Positions 39,644 through 51,560 of a DNA stretch of 64,000 bases are shown one piece after another; position 1 is the stretch's first letter, and each line of letters starts with the position of its first letter. The stretch comes from Nematostella vectensis (Eukaryota > Cnidaria > Anthozoa > Actiniaria > Edwardsiidae). A program made the position numbers and the translations under genes. The stretch is taken from positions 5,059,747 through 5,123,746 of the forward strand of contig NC_064044.1 in NCBI RefSeq assembly GCF_932526225.1. The letters run 5' to 3'. Below the pieces are notes generated by a model. It was not told where the DNA came from, did not search any database, and worked only from the letters and a program-made list of their open reading frames with translations.

Positions 39644-42600
39644 ATGCGCTCCGTTTCGTTCGTGGAACACATAGAGCTCGATTTCAGCGGCAATTTGTTC
39701 AACGAGGGACTTTTACTAGAGGATATCGATAACGATGGAAGTAATGAGCTGGTATTAGGGAATGTCAACGGAGAAATCTTCGTTTTCAAAGGTAAAAGCC
39801 AGCCAGTGATTTATACTCGATGCTTTAGTCTGTTTTGTTCTAAAAAAACAAACATCCTTATATAAAACTTAGTGATATTGAAATGATAAATAAATAACAA
39901 CCTCCTAAGCTATCTTTCTTGTTTACTTAGTGTAAGCCTTTTATTAGTGTAAGCCTAGGGGACACTTGGGATAGTCATTTGCTAGACAAGACTCAGAACA
40001 AAGGGATAGTTAAGCCTAGGGGACACTTGGGATAGTCATTTGCTAGACAAGACTCAAAACAAAGGGATAGTTAAGATAGGAAATGAAGACACAAAATTCC
40101 TCAATTTCTTGTGCATCATTGTTGGGTTTCATCCAAGTTGCTTGTTTTTCATCCCGCGCCAAAACTTGTCAAACAACAAAAGCCTTTGTTGAAAACTTGT
40201 TGCACGAAGTAGAGCATGATTCTACTTTGAATCATAAATTCTGGCTCTGTTTTTTGCTTTTCATCCAACACTCAACTTATCACAAGACATCCTTAGCCAA
40301 GATCGCCTCTGATTAGTTGGTTCAGCAGGGCCGTAGCAGGGGTGGGGCACTGGGGGCATATGCCACCCAATATTTTAAAAAATTATAAGGAAATGACTAA
40401 TATGGGCGTGGCTGCCCCCCAATATTCTCTTAATGTTTCTGTATTGTGCTCCCCCCTAATCTTACATGGCCTGCTATGGCTCTGTTCAGATCAGGTCAAA
40501 GTCCAAATCATATTTACATGTTAACAACATAAATGGCAGAGATGATATCACCCGTAAAATCTACTACATCCTGCTCATCCATTGAAACAATATAAAGCTT
40601 CTTCAATAGGAGAAGTGATATTGGACAAGAACATTACTGATTTGGAGAAAAATAGGCAACTTTCATTGATGCAGAACTGGCAACAATGATGTGCAACAAG
40701 TATAGAGATTTTGTGCCTCATATATTTTCCTACGAATGGGTTTTTGATGGTAGAGATACAAATGATATAACTCACATTATATTTCTCTGTGTGCTTGAAT
40801 AAAAATGTGGTAATGTGCCATGAAATCTTGGGTGTGTGCTCTTGTTGTCACATCACCTATCCCAAATATTGATGTCTGTACGTGACTTCACACATTGACT
40901 GGGAAAGTAGGCTCTAATTTGTTCTAGATTTGGCTTCACAAAATCCAACCCAGTTTTTGAGAAGTTTGTCAGGATGTGTGCCTTTCTCAATATTCTTTAT
41001 TATCTACATTTATAGTGAAATATTTCCAATACATCCACATACTGTACAGTATGATTTTTTATTCAATCCTTGTGCATCACCTTTCATCAGGTACTGCAAG
41101 CAAACCATGGAGAGTGTCCAAACAGAATGGCATGATAACTTGTGTTGGTTCTGGAGACTTGTGGAATAGAGGCAAAAAGGTCCTCGTTGCAATTACTGCT
41201 GATGGATGGTGTCATTTGTTTGATGTGAGTCCATAGGCAGTAGCATCTATGTGATATTACGAAATACTAGTTGTCCCCAGAGAAGTCATTTAATGTGTTA
41301 TACAAGGTTTTCAGGGGTGGAGGAGTGGTCCCATAAGTGGGGGGAAGTTTGGGGGGAGGGGTGGGAAGTGGTTTCAGGGGGGAGGGGTGGGGGATAACCT
41401 AGGTTTTTATGCACAGGATTTTAAACTGTTCAACAAATTTGTTGTTGGTTGGCTATGCATCACTTGAAACCCGTTGGTTTAAAAAAGCATTCATATATAA
41501 AGAAACATCTGCTCAGAAAAGTGTGTGGGGGGGGGGTGCTGCCCCTCCCCTTCCGCCACACCCGTCTTTTCTACAGTAACACCCTTTTATATGTAGTAAG
41601 AAGCCCGCTTTACCTATTGACACCTATTATCATGCCACAGGAAAACTCCTATATAGGAACAGCAACAGTTATACTGTATATATAGCTCAACAGTTAGAAG
41701 TGATTATTTTTGCTTTTTGAAAAGTCTTGCTTGAGGGAGTCAACAAAGCTATCAAACCATAAAGCTAAAGGGTGTTTAATATTTACAGGGGTGGATCCAG
41801 GATTTACTAAGGGGTCAAGAGGCACCAAATATAATAAAACATGTGGCAGACATGAGTGGCAGCCACTGATCAATGTTGATGGTCAGTGTTGCCTCCTAAA
41901 GAGTATGAAATACCATCCTGTAATGGTGATGCAATGCTGGTAGGGAATGTGTGCACACAAATTGATTGTGCATGAGCCAGCATCTTATTCCTAGAATTAT
42001 CGATTTAAATCACTGAAAAAAAAGGAGCTGCGCTGTCATCACAGGGTGTGTACTGTAATAATCTAATAAACGCCCCCTATCTAAAGAATGCCTCCTATCT
42101 AATCAGCTCTTCCCTCTATTTAACGTCCCCCCTACCCTCCCTTCCAGCTTAAAAACATAGGAATTCCGGTAATACAAATTTGATTGCCTTCTGCTCAATC
42201 TAAGCTTGGCTTCTTATGGTGGGTGAGACTTGCTCAATGTCAAGAAATGCTTGCCATGCAGGCTATAATTTTAATGTGATCCCCACTGCATTTGGGTTTG
42301 TTATATTGTTTTAGTTTGTAAAGAACGCCTCTCCCTTATAAACACCCCTGTCTATTGAATGCTCTCCTCAGACCATTGAAATTTAATAAATGCCCTGGGG
42401 ATTTATTAGATCATTTCAGCATGTAATTATGCCCTAATATTGGTTGAAATGTAAAGAAAACATAAAATAATTGATTACAAAAACTTGCTGTCTTCACTGA
42501 ACCTGATTCCAGATTGAAAGAAAACCAGAAGATGGGTATACCATGAGGCCATCCTACTCACAGCTCCTGCCGTCCAATGCCAAAACTCTGCTGATAGCTG

Positions 42601-45600
42601 ATATTGATGGTGATGGGTTATGTGAGATGGTAACTGGTCACACGGATAGGGAGGTGTATGTGCACAGATGGATTGCAGAACAACTAACAACAGAATCATC
42701 ACCAGCAAAAGGTTCATATTCACTCTGAAATGAATGTAGCCCTTATTTCTATTTTAATTTGTTCGACAACAAAAAGCCAAATTTTTGGCTCCTGTATTTG
42801 TTGACTAGTCTCTTTATTATTGATGAAGTGCTTTGTAAAAGGGGTAGGGGGGTGTTACTTCTTTTTACCAGCAGAGATCAGGCCCGTAGCCAGGGGGTTC
42901 GGAAGAACCACCCCACTTGACTAAAAGGTCCGGTCTAATGAAGGAAAATTCATTAGAGCAAGTTAGGGCAATATGCAAGTTAGGGCAATATGTAAGAGAA
43001 AGTGGTATGCTAAATGAGTAAATAAATCCCCCATTCAAAATCCTGGCTACGGGCCTGGAGATGGCTGCAAATCGAGATATGGTTTTCAGGTGCTAAGCTT
43101 ACCATGTCTCCAAATGCCATATCAGCTACATATGGGTCCGATTCTCTGTCAAGTGCCTCTGTCCAGTGCCACATCAATTTGGTATTTTCCCCTATTTTGC
43201 TATGCTGTCTTTTTTTCCACTTTTTTTTTCATGGCTAACAATGATTGTCCTGTTGACCCTTTCTCAATACTGCCAATATCCTATCATGTTCCATCTTTGG
43301 GTATTTACTTCTCCATACTTGGGTTTTAATGTGTGGGATTTTCAAACAATCAAGTTTATTTCATCAAATAAATGATAATAATGCAAAAAATAGTGATGAT
43401 GAGGAGTCTACTAAAAAGCACTTGTGCTTACGAGGCATAGACTCCTGTCACAGACTTAGTAGCATGTCTACTATAAAATATATATTTGCGTAAATTCGTA
43501 TGTCTTTAGAAATCCTTCACTGACGCGGGTGGGAAGCCTGTGGTTTTATCTAAGGATTACTTATTATTAAATTTACATGTGGCTGATTTGATGAAATAAA
43601 GTAGAATAATATATTCTATAAATCAATAGCTGCTTTTTGAGAAAGAATATTGTCCTTTATTTTGAACAAAGTTATTGATCTGGATAGTTTTGCTTGTGAA
43701 TCGAGGTTGCTATTGCTTCAGATTTCTTGACCCCTGTACGTTTTGCATTTAACAATTGTATCCTCTCAATTTCAGGTGGGGTGGCAAATGCTCAGACTTA
43801 TGAAGAAATAGGCTCTCCTCTTCCCTTGGAAACCAATTCACTGCCCAAGCAAAAGCCAAAACCACCTCTAGATAACAAACAGGTACTATCTTGGGTTACG
43901 TATTTTGATGCTTCTCAGGGAAAGGGATAGAGGCACTTGTGTGTGTGTGTGGGGGGGGGGGGGGGGGGGGGGAAACTCTCCGGAAAAGTAGATGGGGATG
44001 ATTGGCCTATCTTTTAGGGTATAAAATTTCGACGAACTGCTATCCCTTAGGGGTTGTTGAAGGATTTTTCCGATTCTGCTATCACTTATAACTTATATAA
44101 TTCGTGTACACAGGACGAGCAATGAGCTAACTATGAGTGACTGTACATTTATTCCCAATCCAACATGGCGGACTTCAATCGTACAGTGAAACGGTCTGCC
44201 GCTGACAAGCAGACCGTTGACCAACATCTCCCCCTTTTTAACGAAAATTAAATTATAATAAAATAAAACAAACAACGCCTTAACGGTTAACCATAACGTT
44301 CTACAGTGTTCCTATGATGGTCACTGAAGAGTGGTTCTAAACATCAGCTACTTGAGAAGATAATCTTTAAGTCTCTGTGGAGTTTTGATTCCCTCCCAGA
44401 TCTTGTCTGTATTGCCGGGTTGAGCGTTTCAGGTTTTCCCTGGGTGTCTTGAGGCAGAGGTATTTCTACCGCGAGCCCATCCATGGGGTTTGATTTATTG
44501 ATCTTTTCAGCCTGGTGTGACGAAACCTGGCTTTTGTGTATCTGCGGTGTATTGTGGGTGATCCCTGTGGGCTGACTGAACTGGGCTGGATTGGATTGGC
44601 GATATAAGGCTCCGATGCTGGGTATCTCATCACCATCATCTGCGGTTGGTCGTCAGTTGGTGGTGGCGCTGCAGGTCTTAGCTGGACTCTGTTCCTCCTG
44701 ATGTTGATTCCGCGCGGAGTTCGTATTGTGTACGACCTTGCTGTTTCATCTTTCTCGAAGACTTCACCATAGCGCCATGGTTGCCCGCGTTGGTTTGGTC
44801 GTGGTTTGGCGTAGGCATAGTTGCCTACGTCAAGAGATCTTTGCTGTGTTCCTGCTGTCTTGTCATAGTACGCTTTCGTTTCACTCCTTTTCTTGACTAT
44901 TTCCTGTTTTACGGTTTCAAAGTTGACCATGGATGGAGCCAGGAGTTGTTCTGTGGTGGGTAGTGTGGTTCTTGTACGTCTCAAAAACATGCGTTGCGCT
45001 GGCGAGCAGGTGTGTTCTTGAGGCGGGGTGTTTCGGTACATCAGCATCGCGTTTTGAAAGTCGTTTGCCTTTTTCAGCATTGATTTTGCGACCTTGACAG
45101 CAGCCTCAGCTCTTCCATTGCCTTTTGGGTGGTATGGCGACGACGCTGTGTGCTTGAAGCCATAGTCAGCTGAGAACTGTCTGTATTCCTTGCTTATAAA
45201 CTGGGGACCGTTGTCAGTGTGGCAGTTCACCGGAATGCCATATCTCGCAAAATGTGCCTGAGTTTTCTCGATGACTGTGGGAGCTAGGGTGTCTTCCAGT
45301 TTGTCCACTTCAATCCAGTCAGAGAAGAGACAGACCGTGACCAAATAGTTCTGCTTGTCTATTTCACATGTATCCTGGCTGACTATCTCCCATGGTCTAG
45401 TGGGTATGGGTAGAGACCGCATGGGTTCCTTTGGGGCTGATTGTCCATATTGGGCACAAGTGCCACAGGATTCACATGCGTCCTGAATTGCTTTCCTCAT
45501 CCCTGGCCAGAATAGGACTTCACGTGCCATGCGTATGTTGGATTCTGCGCCAAAGTGATTTGCGTGTATCTTGGAGAGCATGGTTTTGTACATTGATTGG

Positions 45601-48600
45601 GGTATCATTACTTGTATGCCTTTGTAGATTATGCCGTTCTGTACTGACAGCTCGTCCCTGTAGCACCAGTAGGGGCGGAGCGAATGTTGCAGGCGTGTTT
45701 TGTCTTCTGGCCATCCATGTATGATGACGTCTTGTAAGGCTGCCAATGTAGTATCTTTGCTTGTCTCTTCCCTTATTTGGCTCTCAGTGTTCTCTGTTAG
45801 CCTTGGGTTCTTGTCGGTGTCTCTGGCCGCCATCTCTGTGCGGAATACTTCGAAAGATGTTACTTTAGCGGCAATGGGTTGAGGAAGGGCTGCTCTAGAG
45901 AGAGTGTCGGCCAGGTAGAGGGTCGGGCCTCTTTTGTAGGTAAGCTTGAATTGATAGCGCTACAACTTCATGATCATCTTCTGTAAGCGTGCAGGAGCCT
46001 TGTTGAGAGGTTTCTTCATGATGGTTTCGAGGGGCTGGTGGTCGGTGTGAACTTCATGATCATCTTCTGTAAGCGTGCAGGAGCCTTGTTGAGAGGTTTC
46101 TTCATGATGGTTTCGAGGGGCTGGTGGTCGGTGTGAACTTCATGATCATCTTCTGTAAGCGTGCAGGAGCCTTGTTGAGAGGTTTCTTCATGATGGTTTC
46201 GAGGGGCTGGTGGTCGGTGTGAACTTCATAATCATCTTCTATAAGCGTGCAGGAGCCTTGTTGAGAGGTTTCTTCATGATGGTTTCGAGGGGCTGGTGGT
46301 CGGTGTGAACTTCATGATCATCTTCTGTAAGCGTGCAGGAGCCTTGTTGAGAGGTTTCTTCATGATGGTTTCGAGGGGCTGGTGGTCGGTGTGAACTTCA
46401 TGATCATCTTCTATAAGCGTGCAGGAGCCTTGTTTAGAGGTTTCTTCATGATGGTTTCGAGGGGCTGGTGGTCGGTGTGAACTTCGATATCTGACTTGCC
46501 GTATAGCCACTGGTCAAATTTCTGGAAACCGTTACAGATAGCCAAACACTCCTTCTCGATTTGTGAGTAGCGTTGTTCTGTTGGGCTCACACTTGAGGAA
46601 GTGAAAGCCACCGGCTGGAGTTTACCCTCGTCATTGGGTTGGAGCAGAGTTCCACCGACAGCATAGTCACTGGCGTCCGTCTGTAGCACGACTGGCTTGT
46701 GAAGATCATAGTAGGCTAAGACAGGAGCTGATGAGATCATGTTTTGCTTTCTTGAACGCTCTATCATGTGCTTCAGACCAGTTGAAAGTAACGGCATCTT
46801 GGGTTAGCATGCGCAGCGGCTGTATTTCTGTGCTCAGGTTTGGGCAGAATGGCTCGAGATTGTTTACTATTCCGATGAATCGAAGTAGTGCTTGCTTGTT
46901 ATTTGGTGTTGGCATCTCAGTTATGGCTGTTATCTTGTCTGGATCCGGTTTCATTCCTTCGTCCGAGATTATGGTTCCCATAAATTCGAGCTCTGTCAGC
47001 TTGAACTGAAGCTTCTGTGCATTGAGCTTGATATTTCTCTGTTTACAGCGTTCCATCAGGGCGACGAATCGTCTGTCGTGATCTTTCTCAGCTTCTGCGA
47101 AATCTTTTTCCTCTCCGAATACTAGGATGTCGTCTGCGATACATATGATGCCTTCCAGGCCTTCGAGTGCGGTTAACAGTCGCATCTGAAACTCTGAAAC
47201 AGTAGATATGGGGACCGCTTGATTTCTGCGTCTGGTAGCACTGACTGCAGTGTGTTGTAAGACATCGTGTTGCAGGTAGCTGCTGTGTCGATCTGAAACT
47301 CGACCGGCTTGAAAGACGACCCTGTCGTTGAAAGTGGTAGAGTTGTGAAATAGCGCTTTCCCGGGCTTTTGGAGGGGCTGTCTGTATCTATGTTGTGTAC
47401 TTGTGCTTCCAGTGCGTACATATCGAAGCCATAGTCGGGGTTGGGAGCTGAACCATATTGCTGCTCTTCACATATATTGGTGTAATGGACATCCCTTGGT
47501 CGAGGCGAGGCGCGGGCACGTGGATAGCCCCGCCGACTGCGCTGGTTATATCCCCTTGCCTGAGGTCTTCCTCTTGCTTGTTGTTGTCGCTGGTTCGAGC
47601 CGGACGCTTGGGGGTTGTGTTCTTCTAAACAGACTCGGGCGAAATGATCATTGCCAGCACACTTTGAACATGACTTGCCGTTCCAGGGGTGGGGTCCTCT
47701 TCGGTCGCCACACCAAAAGCAGGTTCCTGGTTCTCGTCGCAGTTTCATTTGGCTGTGTCTAAGGCCTGTCCAATGTACTTCCTCTTCGATTCCTTTTGCC
47801 GACGAGTCAGCGATGAGCTTACTTGTCTTCTTTGCAGATTCTATTGATTTTGCTTCAGAAACCACATCCTTCAAGGTCGGGTTTGATGTGTGTTTTCAGC
47901 AGCTCTGTTCGCATCTGTTCTTCACTGAGACCAAAGATGAATTTGTCTCGGGATAGTTCGTCGTTGAGCTCTCCATAGCCACAAAGGCTGCTAGCTTGAC
48001 GGACCTTCACTTCCCATTCTTGTATTGACTCATGTTTCTGCTGACATGACGTCCAGAACTTGAATCGATCGGTCAACAGCGAGCTCCCTGTGGTGCCTGT
48101 GTAGTGGGCTCGTAGTTTTTCCATCCAAATCCATGGTTTTTTCTTCTCTCCCTCAGGTATTTGTGGCTCGATAGTGTATCTAAGGACGGACAAAGCTTCA
48201 TCGGGTAGGGAGGATCGCAATGCCGATATTTCCAGAAGGGGGCTCTTGTAGTGTTCCAGGCGTTCTGTTCCGGGGTCTTTTCCCAGGTCCCGATATTTCG
48301 CTTGTATGCAGTAATCGTTGAATCGGAGCTCGATGTTTTTTAAATTTCCGGCCAGCTTTAGCTCCGGTCTCTTCGGGTTGGACATATCCCACTTCTGACC
48401 CCAAGTCGTGTACACAGGACGAGCAATGAGCTAACTATGAGTGACTGTACATTTATTCCCAATCCAACATGGCGGACTTCAATCTTACAGTGAAACGGTC
48501 TGCCGCTGACCAACATATATATAGCTACGGTAGCTCTTAGGGCTAAGGTCTGTCCAGCTGTCTGCTTGGGTGTCTGTCTATCTGTCTGCTTGTGTGTCTG

Positions 48601-50079
48601 TCTGCTGTTGTGTCTATCCGTCTTTCTGCTAGTGTGTCTGTCCAACTATCTATTCCCACTTTCTATCTTTGCGCCCGTCCTTTTGTCAATGATCAATTTA
48701 CCTGTCTATTAACAAAAAGCATTTTCTTTAGTTGTCAAAGGATGAAAAACAGGAAAACAAAGAACCAGAAAACGTGCCATCAGAACACGATGAGATAGAA
48801 ATTCCCAGAGGTCATTTTGCTCAGATCAAGAGCTGGTCGCTATACAGTCAGATCACTTCACTGGTGATTTACAAGGCTTCCAGAACACAATACCTACTGG
48901 TATCTCAGCCTGGCGGAACTTTCATCAACTTGCTGGCAACTGATATATCCAAAACAGAGGTGAGGTGACACGTAAACATAGAAATATACCCGGGGCCGCT
49001 TTTAAGTAGCGTGAACAATCAAAATTATGAAGGAACAATGAACAGTGCACGTAGATGAGCAGACGCGCGTTAACAATCAAGATTATGAAGGAACCATGAA
49101 CGAAGCGCGTAGATTTTGAGCAGACGCGATTGAACTATCAGAATTATGACGGAACAATGGACCGTGCGCGAAGATAAAGACCAAACGCGCGTGACAAATA
49201 GAATTATTAAGGGAACAATGGACATTGTGCGTAGATAATGATCAAACGCGCGTGAACAGTCAAAATTGTGAGGGAACCATGGGCAGTGCATGTCGATAAG
49301 CAAACGCACGCGTACAACCAAAATTAAGAGGGAACAATGGACAGTGCACGTAGATAATGAGCAGTCGCGCCGGGAACAATCAGAATTATGAAGGAACAAC
49401 TGGCAGACGCGCGTGGTGACAATCAAACATCCATAAAAGTTCATTTTTTTGTGTTCATTTTTATCAGGACAAACAGGAAGAACATTCAGCCGGTTTCAAG
49501 GCCGACTTCCCTCTGCCTTTTCTCCGCAGCAAACAAAACCAGGGCATCACCACTACAATGGTAACCCTTTCCCCTAACCACTCAAGTAACCGTGACAACG
49601 ACGACCCAGAACTACTAGCCATAGGCTTACTGGATGGAGACCTATCCGTACTCAACCAGAACCGCATATTATGGACACTGCACCTTGAGCAGAACATCTT
49701 TTCCCTCTCTAAGCTCGATGTGACTTCTGATGGGTATGAAGAAATAATAGCATGCGCCTGGGATGGCTCAACATATATAATTGACTCTGACCAGAACATT
49801 GTGAAATTCGAGTTCCGCGAAAATGTGCTGGCTTTCGGTGCCGGACATTTCGCTGTAAATGGTGCCAATGTACCTTGTCTTGTGTATGTGACTTTTTCCA
49901 ATACTGTGGTGATATACTGGAACATCACACTGTCCAGATTGACACCAGCAAATCTTGTCAAAGTTACAAGCGACCAGGAAGAAACCATTAATGCCTTGGA
50001 AAAGCTTGGGGTTGCGGAGGGAGGACATATTGACAAAAATAAGTTTCAGAAACTTTGCGCTAATATTTTATATGGATGA
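39644..50079 (+). CDS. ITFG2: KICSTOR complex subunit ITFG2
   Basis: Six exons: 39644-39791, 41091-41224, 42513-42711, 43776-43882, 48732-48959 and 49468-50079, totalling 1,428 bases and 475 residues with consistent phases (human about 447). The start MRSVSFVEHIELDFSG matches vertebrate ITFG2. FG-GAP-like, beta-propeller repeats include DIDNDGSNELVLGN (27-40), DIDGDGLCEMVTGHTD and the C-terminal KLDVTSDGYEEIIACAWDGSTYIID. The middle (exon 4, Pro/Lys-rich) is divergent. In mammals ITFG2 joins KPTN, SZT2 and KICS2 to tether GATOR1 to lysosomes and restrain mTORC1 in nutrient shortage. Intron 4 carries an antisense gypsy element and intron 5 a 60-bp minisatellite. Confidence 0.93.
39952..40074 (+). 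repeat. 61-bp tandem duplication in ITFG2 intron 1
   Basis: The stretch beginning AAGCCTAGGGGACACTTGGG is repeated once with one substitution (CAGAAC / CAAAAC). A recent, simple duplication. Confidence 0.85.
40326..40484 (+). mobile_element. Complete 159-bp MITE, CAGGGCCGTAGCAGGG family
   Basis: Inverted ends CAGGGCCGTAGCAGG and, reverse complement, CAGAGCCATAGCAGGC. Both sides are flanked by TTCAG (40321-40325 and 40485-40489), a 5-bp target duplication. This copy defines the family limits for the other copies in the window. Confidence 0.8.
40490..42512. other. ITFG2 introns 1-2 apart from exon 2
   Basis: Exon 2 lies at 41091-41224. Otherwise the region is AT-rich with G-rich low-complexity DNA at 41310-41395. 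A MITE-like end CAGGGGTGGATCCAGGATTT lies at 41787, but its partner end was not found. Confidence 0.4.
42879..43057. mobile_element. 179-bp MITE, CAGGCCCGTAGCCAGG termini
   Basis: Left end CAGGCCCGTAGCCAGGGGG and right end CCTGGCTACGGGCCTG are inverted repeats of 16 bp. The flanks GAGAT (42874-42878) and GAGAT (43058-43062) are a perfect 5-bp duplication. Interior about 150 bp, non-coding, with AAGTTAGGGCAATATG duplicated in tandem. Confidence 0.8.
43941..43972 (+). repeat. (GT)n followed by 22 G
   Basis: A short GT microsatellite runs directly into a pure G tract. The same arrangement occurs at 58587-58619. Confidence 0.9.
44102..44226 (-). repeat. 3' LTR (125 bp)
   Basis: Matches the 5' LTR, with an extra AAGCAGACCGTTGAC near its start. 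Preceded on the minus strand by a purine-rich tract, as expected for plus-strand priming. At about 110-125 bp the LTRs are short for gypsy elements. Confidence 0.75.
44466..45833 (-). pseudogene. Retrotransposon integrase region
   Basis: 455-codon open frame. The HHCC zinc-binding part reads HANHFG...CESCGTC. The DDE core includes TDNGPQF (second Asp) and YHPKGNGRAEAAV (third acidic residue). A C-terminal GPY/F-like module follows (VGNYAYAKPRPNQRGQPWRYGEVFE). It is the best-preserved part of the element and has no stop. Confidence 0.85.
45998..46470 (-). repeat. 86-bp tandem array x 6 inside the RNase H coding region
   Basis: TTTCGAGGGGCTGGTGGTCG recurs at 46025, 46111, 46197, 46283, 46369 and 46455, always 86 bp apart. 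On the coding strand each unit encodes EVHTDHQPLETIMKKPLNKA plus part of the next block. 86 is not a multiple of three, so successive copies change frame. Copies are almost identical. Confidence 0.9.
46411..47185 (-). pseudogene. Retrotransposon reverse transcriptase / RNase H fragments
   Basis: Two overlapping frames: 47185-46706 (RT fingers missing; starts near LTALEGLEGIICIADDILVFG) and 46797-46411 (PVLAYYDLHKPVVLQTDASDYAVGG and EIEKECLAI-type RNase H). A single-base shift near 46740 splits them. Confidence 0.8.
47173..48385 (-). pseudogene. Retrotransposon gag, nucleocapsid and protease
   Basis: Gag begins at ATG 48385, a few bases after the primer site, and reads to about 47862. A one-base shift continues into KDVVSEAKSIESAKKTSKLI, the zinc knuckle (about 47690-47630), an Arg/Gly-rich stretch and a protease with DTAA in place of the usual DTGA/DSGA. 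It ends at an internal deletion that removes the front of RT. Confidence 0.8.
48384..48404 (-). promoter_or_regulatory. Retrotransposon primer-binding site (tRNA-Leu type)
   Basis: Directly after the 5' LTR the minus strand reads TGGGGTCAGAAGTGGGAT. This resembles the 3' end complement used by elements primed with leucine tRNA (TGGTGTCAGAAGTGGGA from memory), with one mismatch. The gag ATG follows immediately. Confidence 0.55.
48520..48720. repeat. GTCTGT-rich low-complexity tract before ITFG2 exon 5
   Basis: Repeats of GTCTGTC, GTGTGTCTG and TGTCTGCT, pyrimidine/G alternating. Unit length is irregular. Confidence 0.7.
49009..49435 (+). repeat. About 60-bp minisatellite x 7 in ITFG2 intron 5
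   Basis: Units of the form GTGAACAATCAAAATTATGA plus AGGAACAATGGACAGTGCAC and GTAGATAATGAGCAGACGCG, with 10-20 percent differences between copies. The array ends about 30 bp before the acceptor of exon 6. Confidence 0.85.
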
Positions 50080-51560
50080 CGTATGAGTCAATGAGTGCTT
50101 GTCCCCATGAAGCCATAGCCTGCTGAAGGGGTTTTACGCAGCCTTGGAACGGTAAAGATGACAATTGCATTTATAAACGTTCTTGTGTTACAGTGCAACC
50201 AGTAAAACCGTTAACACCCAAAATGTTAGTCTTCTTGGCAGCTGCCCGCGTTTGTCAGTCGTGAAAGCACTCCAACGTGGATGGCTGCAAAGGAGACTAC
50301 TGAAATATGTGTGGAATGTTTATTGTCTTCTGATGAATCAGAAGAGAGAATTCAGACACTGAAAGTTGTCGAAACATGTTTCTAGTTGAGTGTTTGAATA
50401 TCTTGTGAGTGATTGGTTGGAACAAGCATTCCATACATCCATGCATATTTCCGGTGTTCACGCTTTTACTGCTCGCACTGTAAAAGCCATTCCTGAGGTC
50501 CAGTTAATAGGTCACTCATCTTTTCTTAAATACCAAGATCAACGGTCTTCTTAAGTATCAATAAAGGTGTATACCAGAGTTAAATTGATCAACTTAGCAG
50601 TCTCCTTGCATTAGAAGGGAAGGGTCTCCCCCCCCCCTCTAGCCACCTGCCTCATAAATTGGGATTGTGACCGCCTTTCCCCACCCCTAGTCTCTCTCGC
50701 AGAATTTCTAGACACTTGGCACCAGTTAGGGCCTGAGTTTAAGCAATGCCTGGTGTGACAAGCCCAGGTTGTCTGTTGTCTGTTCACTCCCTTCATCCTA
50801 TTTATTTTGTCATAAGACAGCCTTTGAGGTTCCAGGAGCAAAAAAGGTGACCATTCTGTCCTGTATCTTGTATTGGCTTGTTGTTTTAGTGTATCCTTGA
50901 GTTGAGAGCTTATTTGGTTCCCTTCGGGTTAAAACAATCTAAAATAAAACAGAAAATATGTTAACTGGTGGCAGCATCTATGTCTTAAAGGTCTAGCACT
51001 TAATCAAGAAAATCTGAAAAGTTAGGCTGCCACTTGCATGGTTAAGAAACATAAAGACTAAATTGATCAAATAGTTTAGGCTCATGAGGAGTATACAATA
51101 GAAGATCTTAAAGTTCCTAAGAGCAAAAACTTTTGCGTTCTTTTACAGAGACGATGAAAAGAATTCGGAAAGACTAAAATAGCAATGTTTGGCAAATTAG
51201 GTTATAGTAGGTAAAGTTCCACATTGTGCAGCCTATGACCCAATTTTATTCTAACTAATAACTAGAGGTGGCTGTGACAGGGGCTGTAAGGCGGGGGGGG
51301 GGGGGGGGGGGGGGGGGGGGTGTCCCTGCATGTTTCACAAGTTTTAACATTTGGAAATCATGTTTCACAATAAACTGATAAACTGACGACAAATGATCAA
51401 TCTTTATCCCAAAATCATGATTCACTGTTTTTAAAGAGTAAAGATCACGATAAATGCTGATTGAATTTCACCATTCACAAATCACGGTGAAGGTTGCAAT
51501 TACGGATCAATTTGTCATTTTCATGATTCACAATAAACAAAAAAGGCTATTCTAGATTAC
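50080..51560. other. Intergenic between ITFG2 and ELP6
   Basis: No gene recognised. It holds the ITFG2 3' UTR, a Penelope-style CTGATGAATC...CGAAACATG patch at 50329-50375 and a 28-G tract at 51293-51320. A decayed exon for the lost ELP6 C-terminus was sought on the minus strand. Only a weak candidate near 51185 (after TATTTTAG) was seen. Confidence 0.35.
51293..51320 (+). repeat. Poly-G tract, 28 bp
   Basis: Uninterrupted G run, the longest in the window. Length may be unreliable in the assembly. Confidence 0.9.

Larger units (their letters stand above)
44102..48515 (-). mobile_element. Defective Ty3/gypsy LTR retrotransposon, antisense in ITFG2 intron 4
   Basis: Terminal direct repeats 44102-44226 and 48406-48515 share over 95 percent identity apart from a 15-bp insertion. 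Reading the minus strand from 48385: Gag (about 48385-47862), zinc knuckle CSKCAGNDHFARVC (CX2CX4HX4C), protease (FQIDTAATCNTMS), RT with CIADDILVFG, RNase H (VLQTDASDYAVGG, EVHTDHQPL) and integrase to 44466. The order PR-RT-RH-IN fixes Ty3/gypsy. Defects: one-base shifts near 47865 and 46740, loss of the N-terminal half of RT after the protease, and an 86-bp tandem array in RNase H. A polypurine run (AAAAAGGGGGAGA) precedes the 3' LTR. AT-rich flanks make the target duplication (possibly ATATA) uncertain. Confidence 0.88.

Noticed and set aside
46731..47762. Plus-strand ORFs of 77-119 codons
   Set aside because: Antisense shadows of the retroelement gag/pol frames.
50329..50390. Hammerhead candidate CTGATGAATC...CGAAACATG
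   Set aside because: No adjacent complementary helix II and no helix I partners; probably a Penelope-type 3' end remnant.
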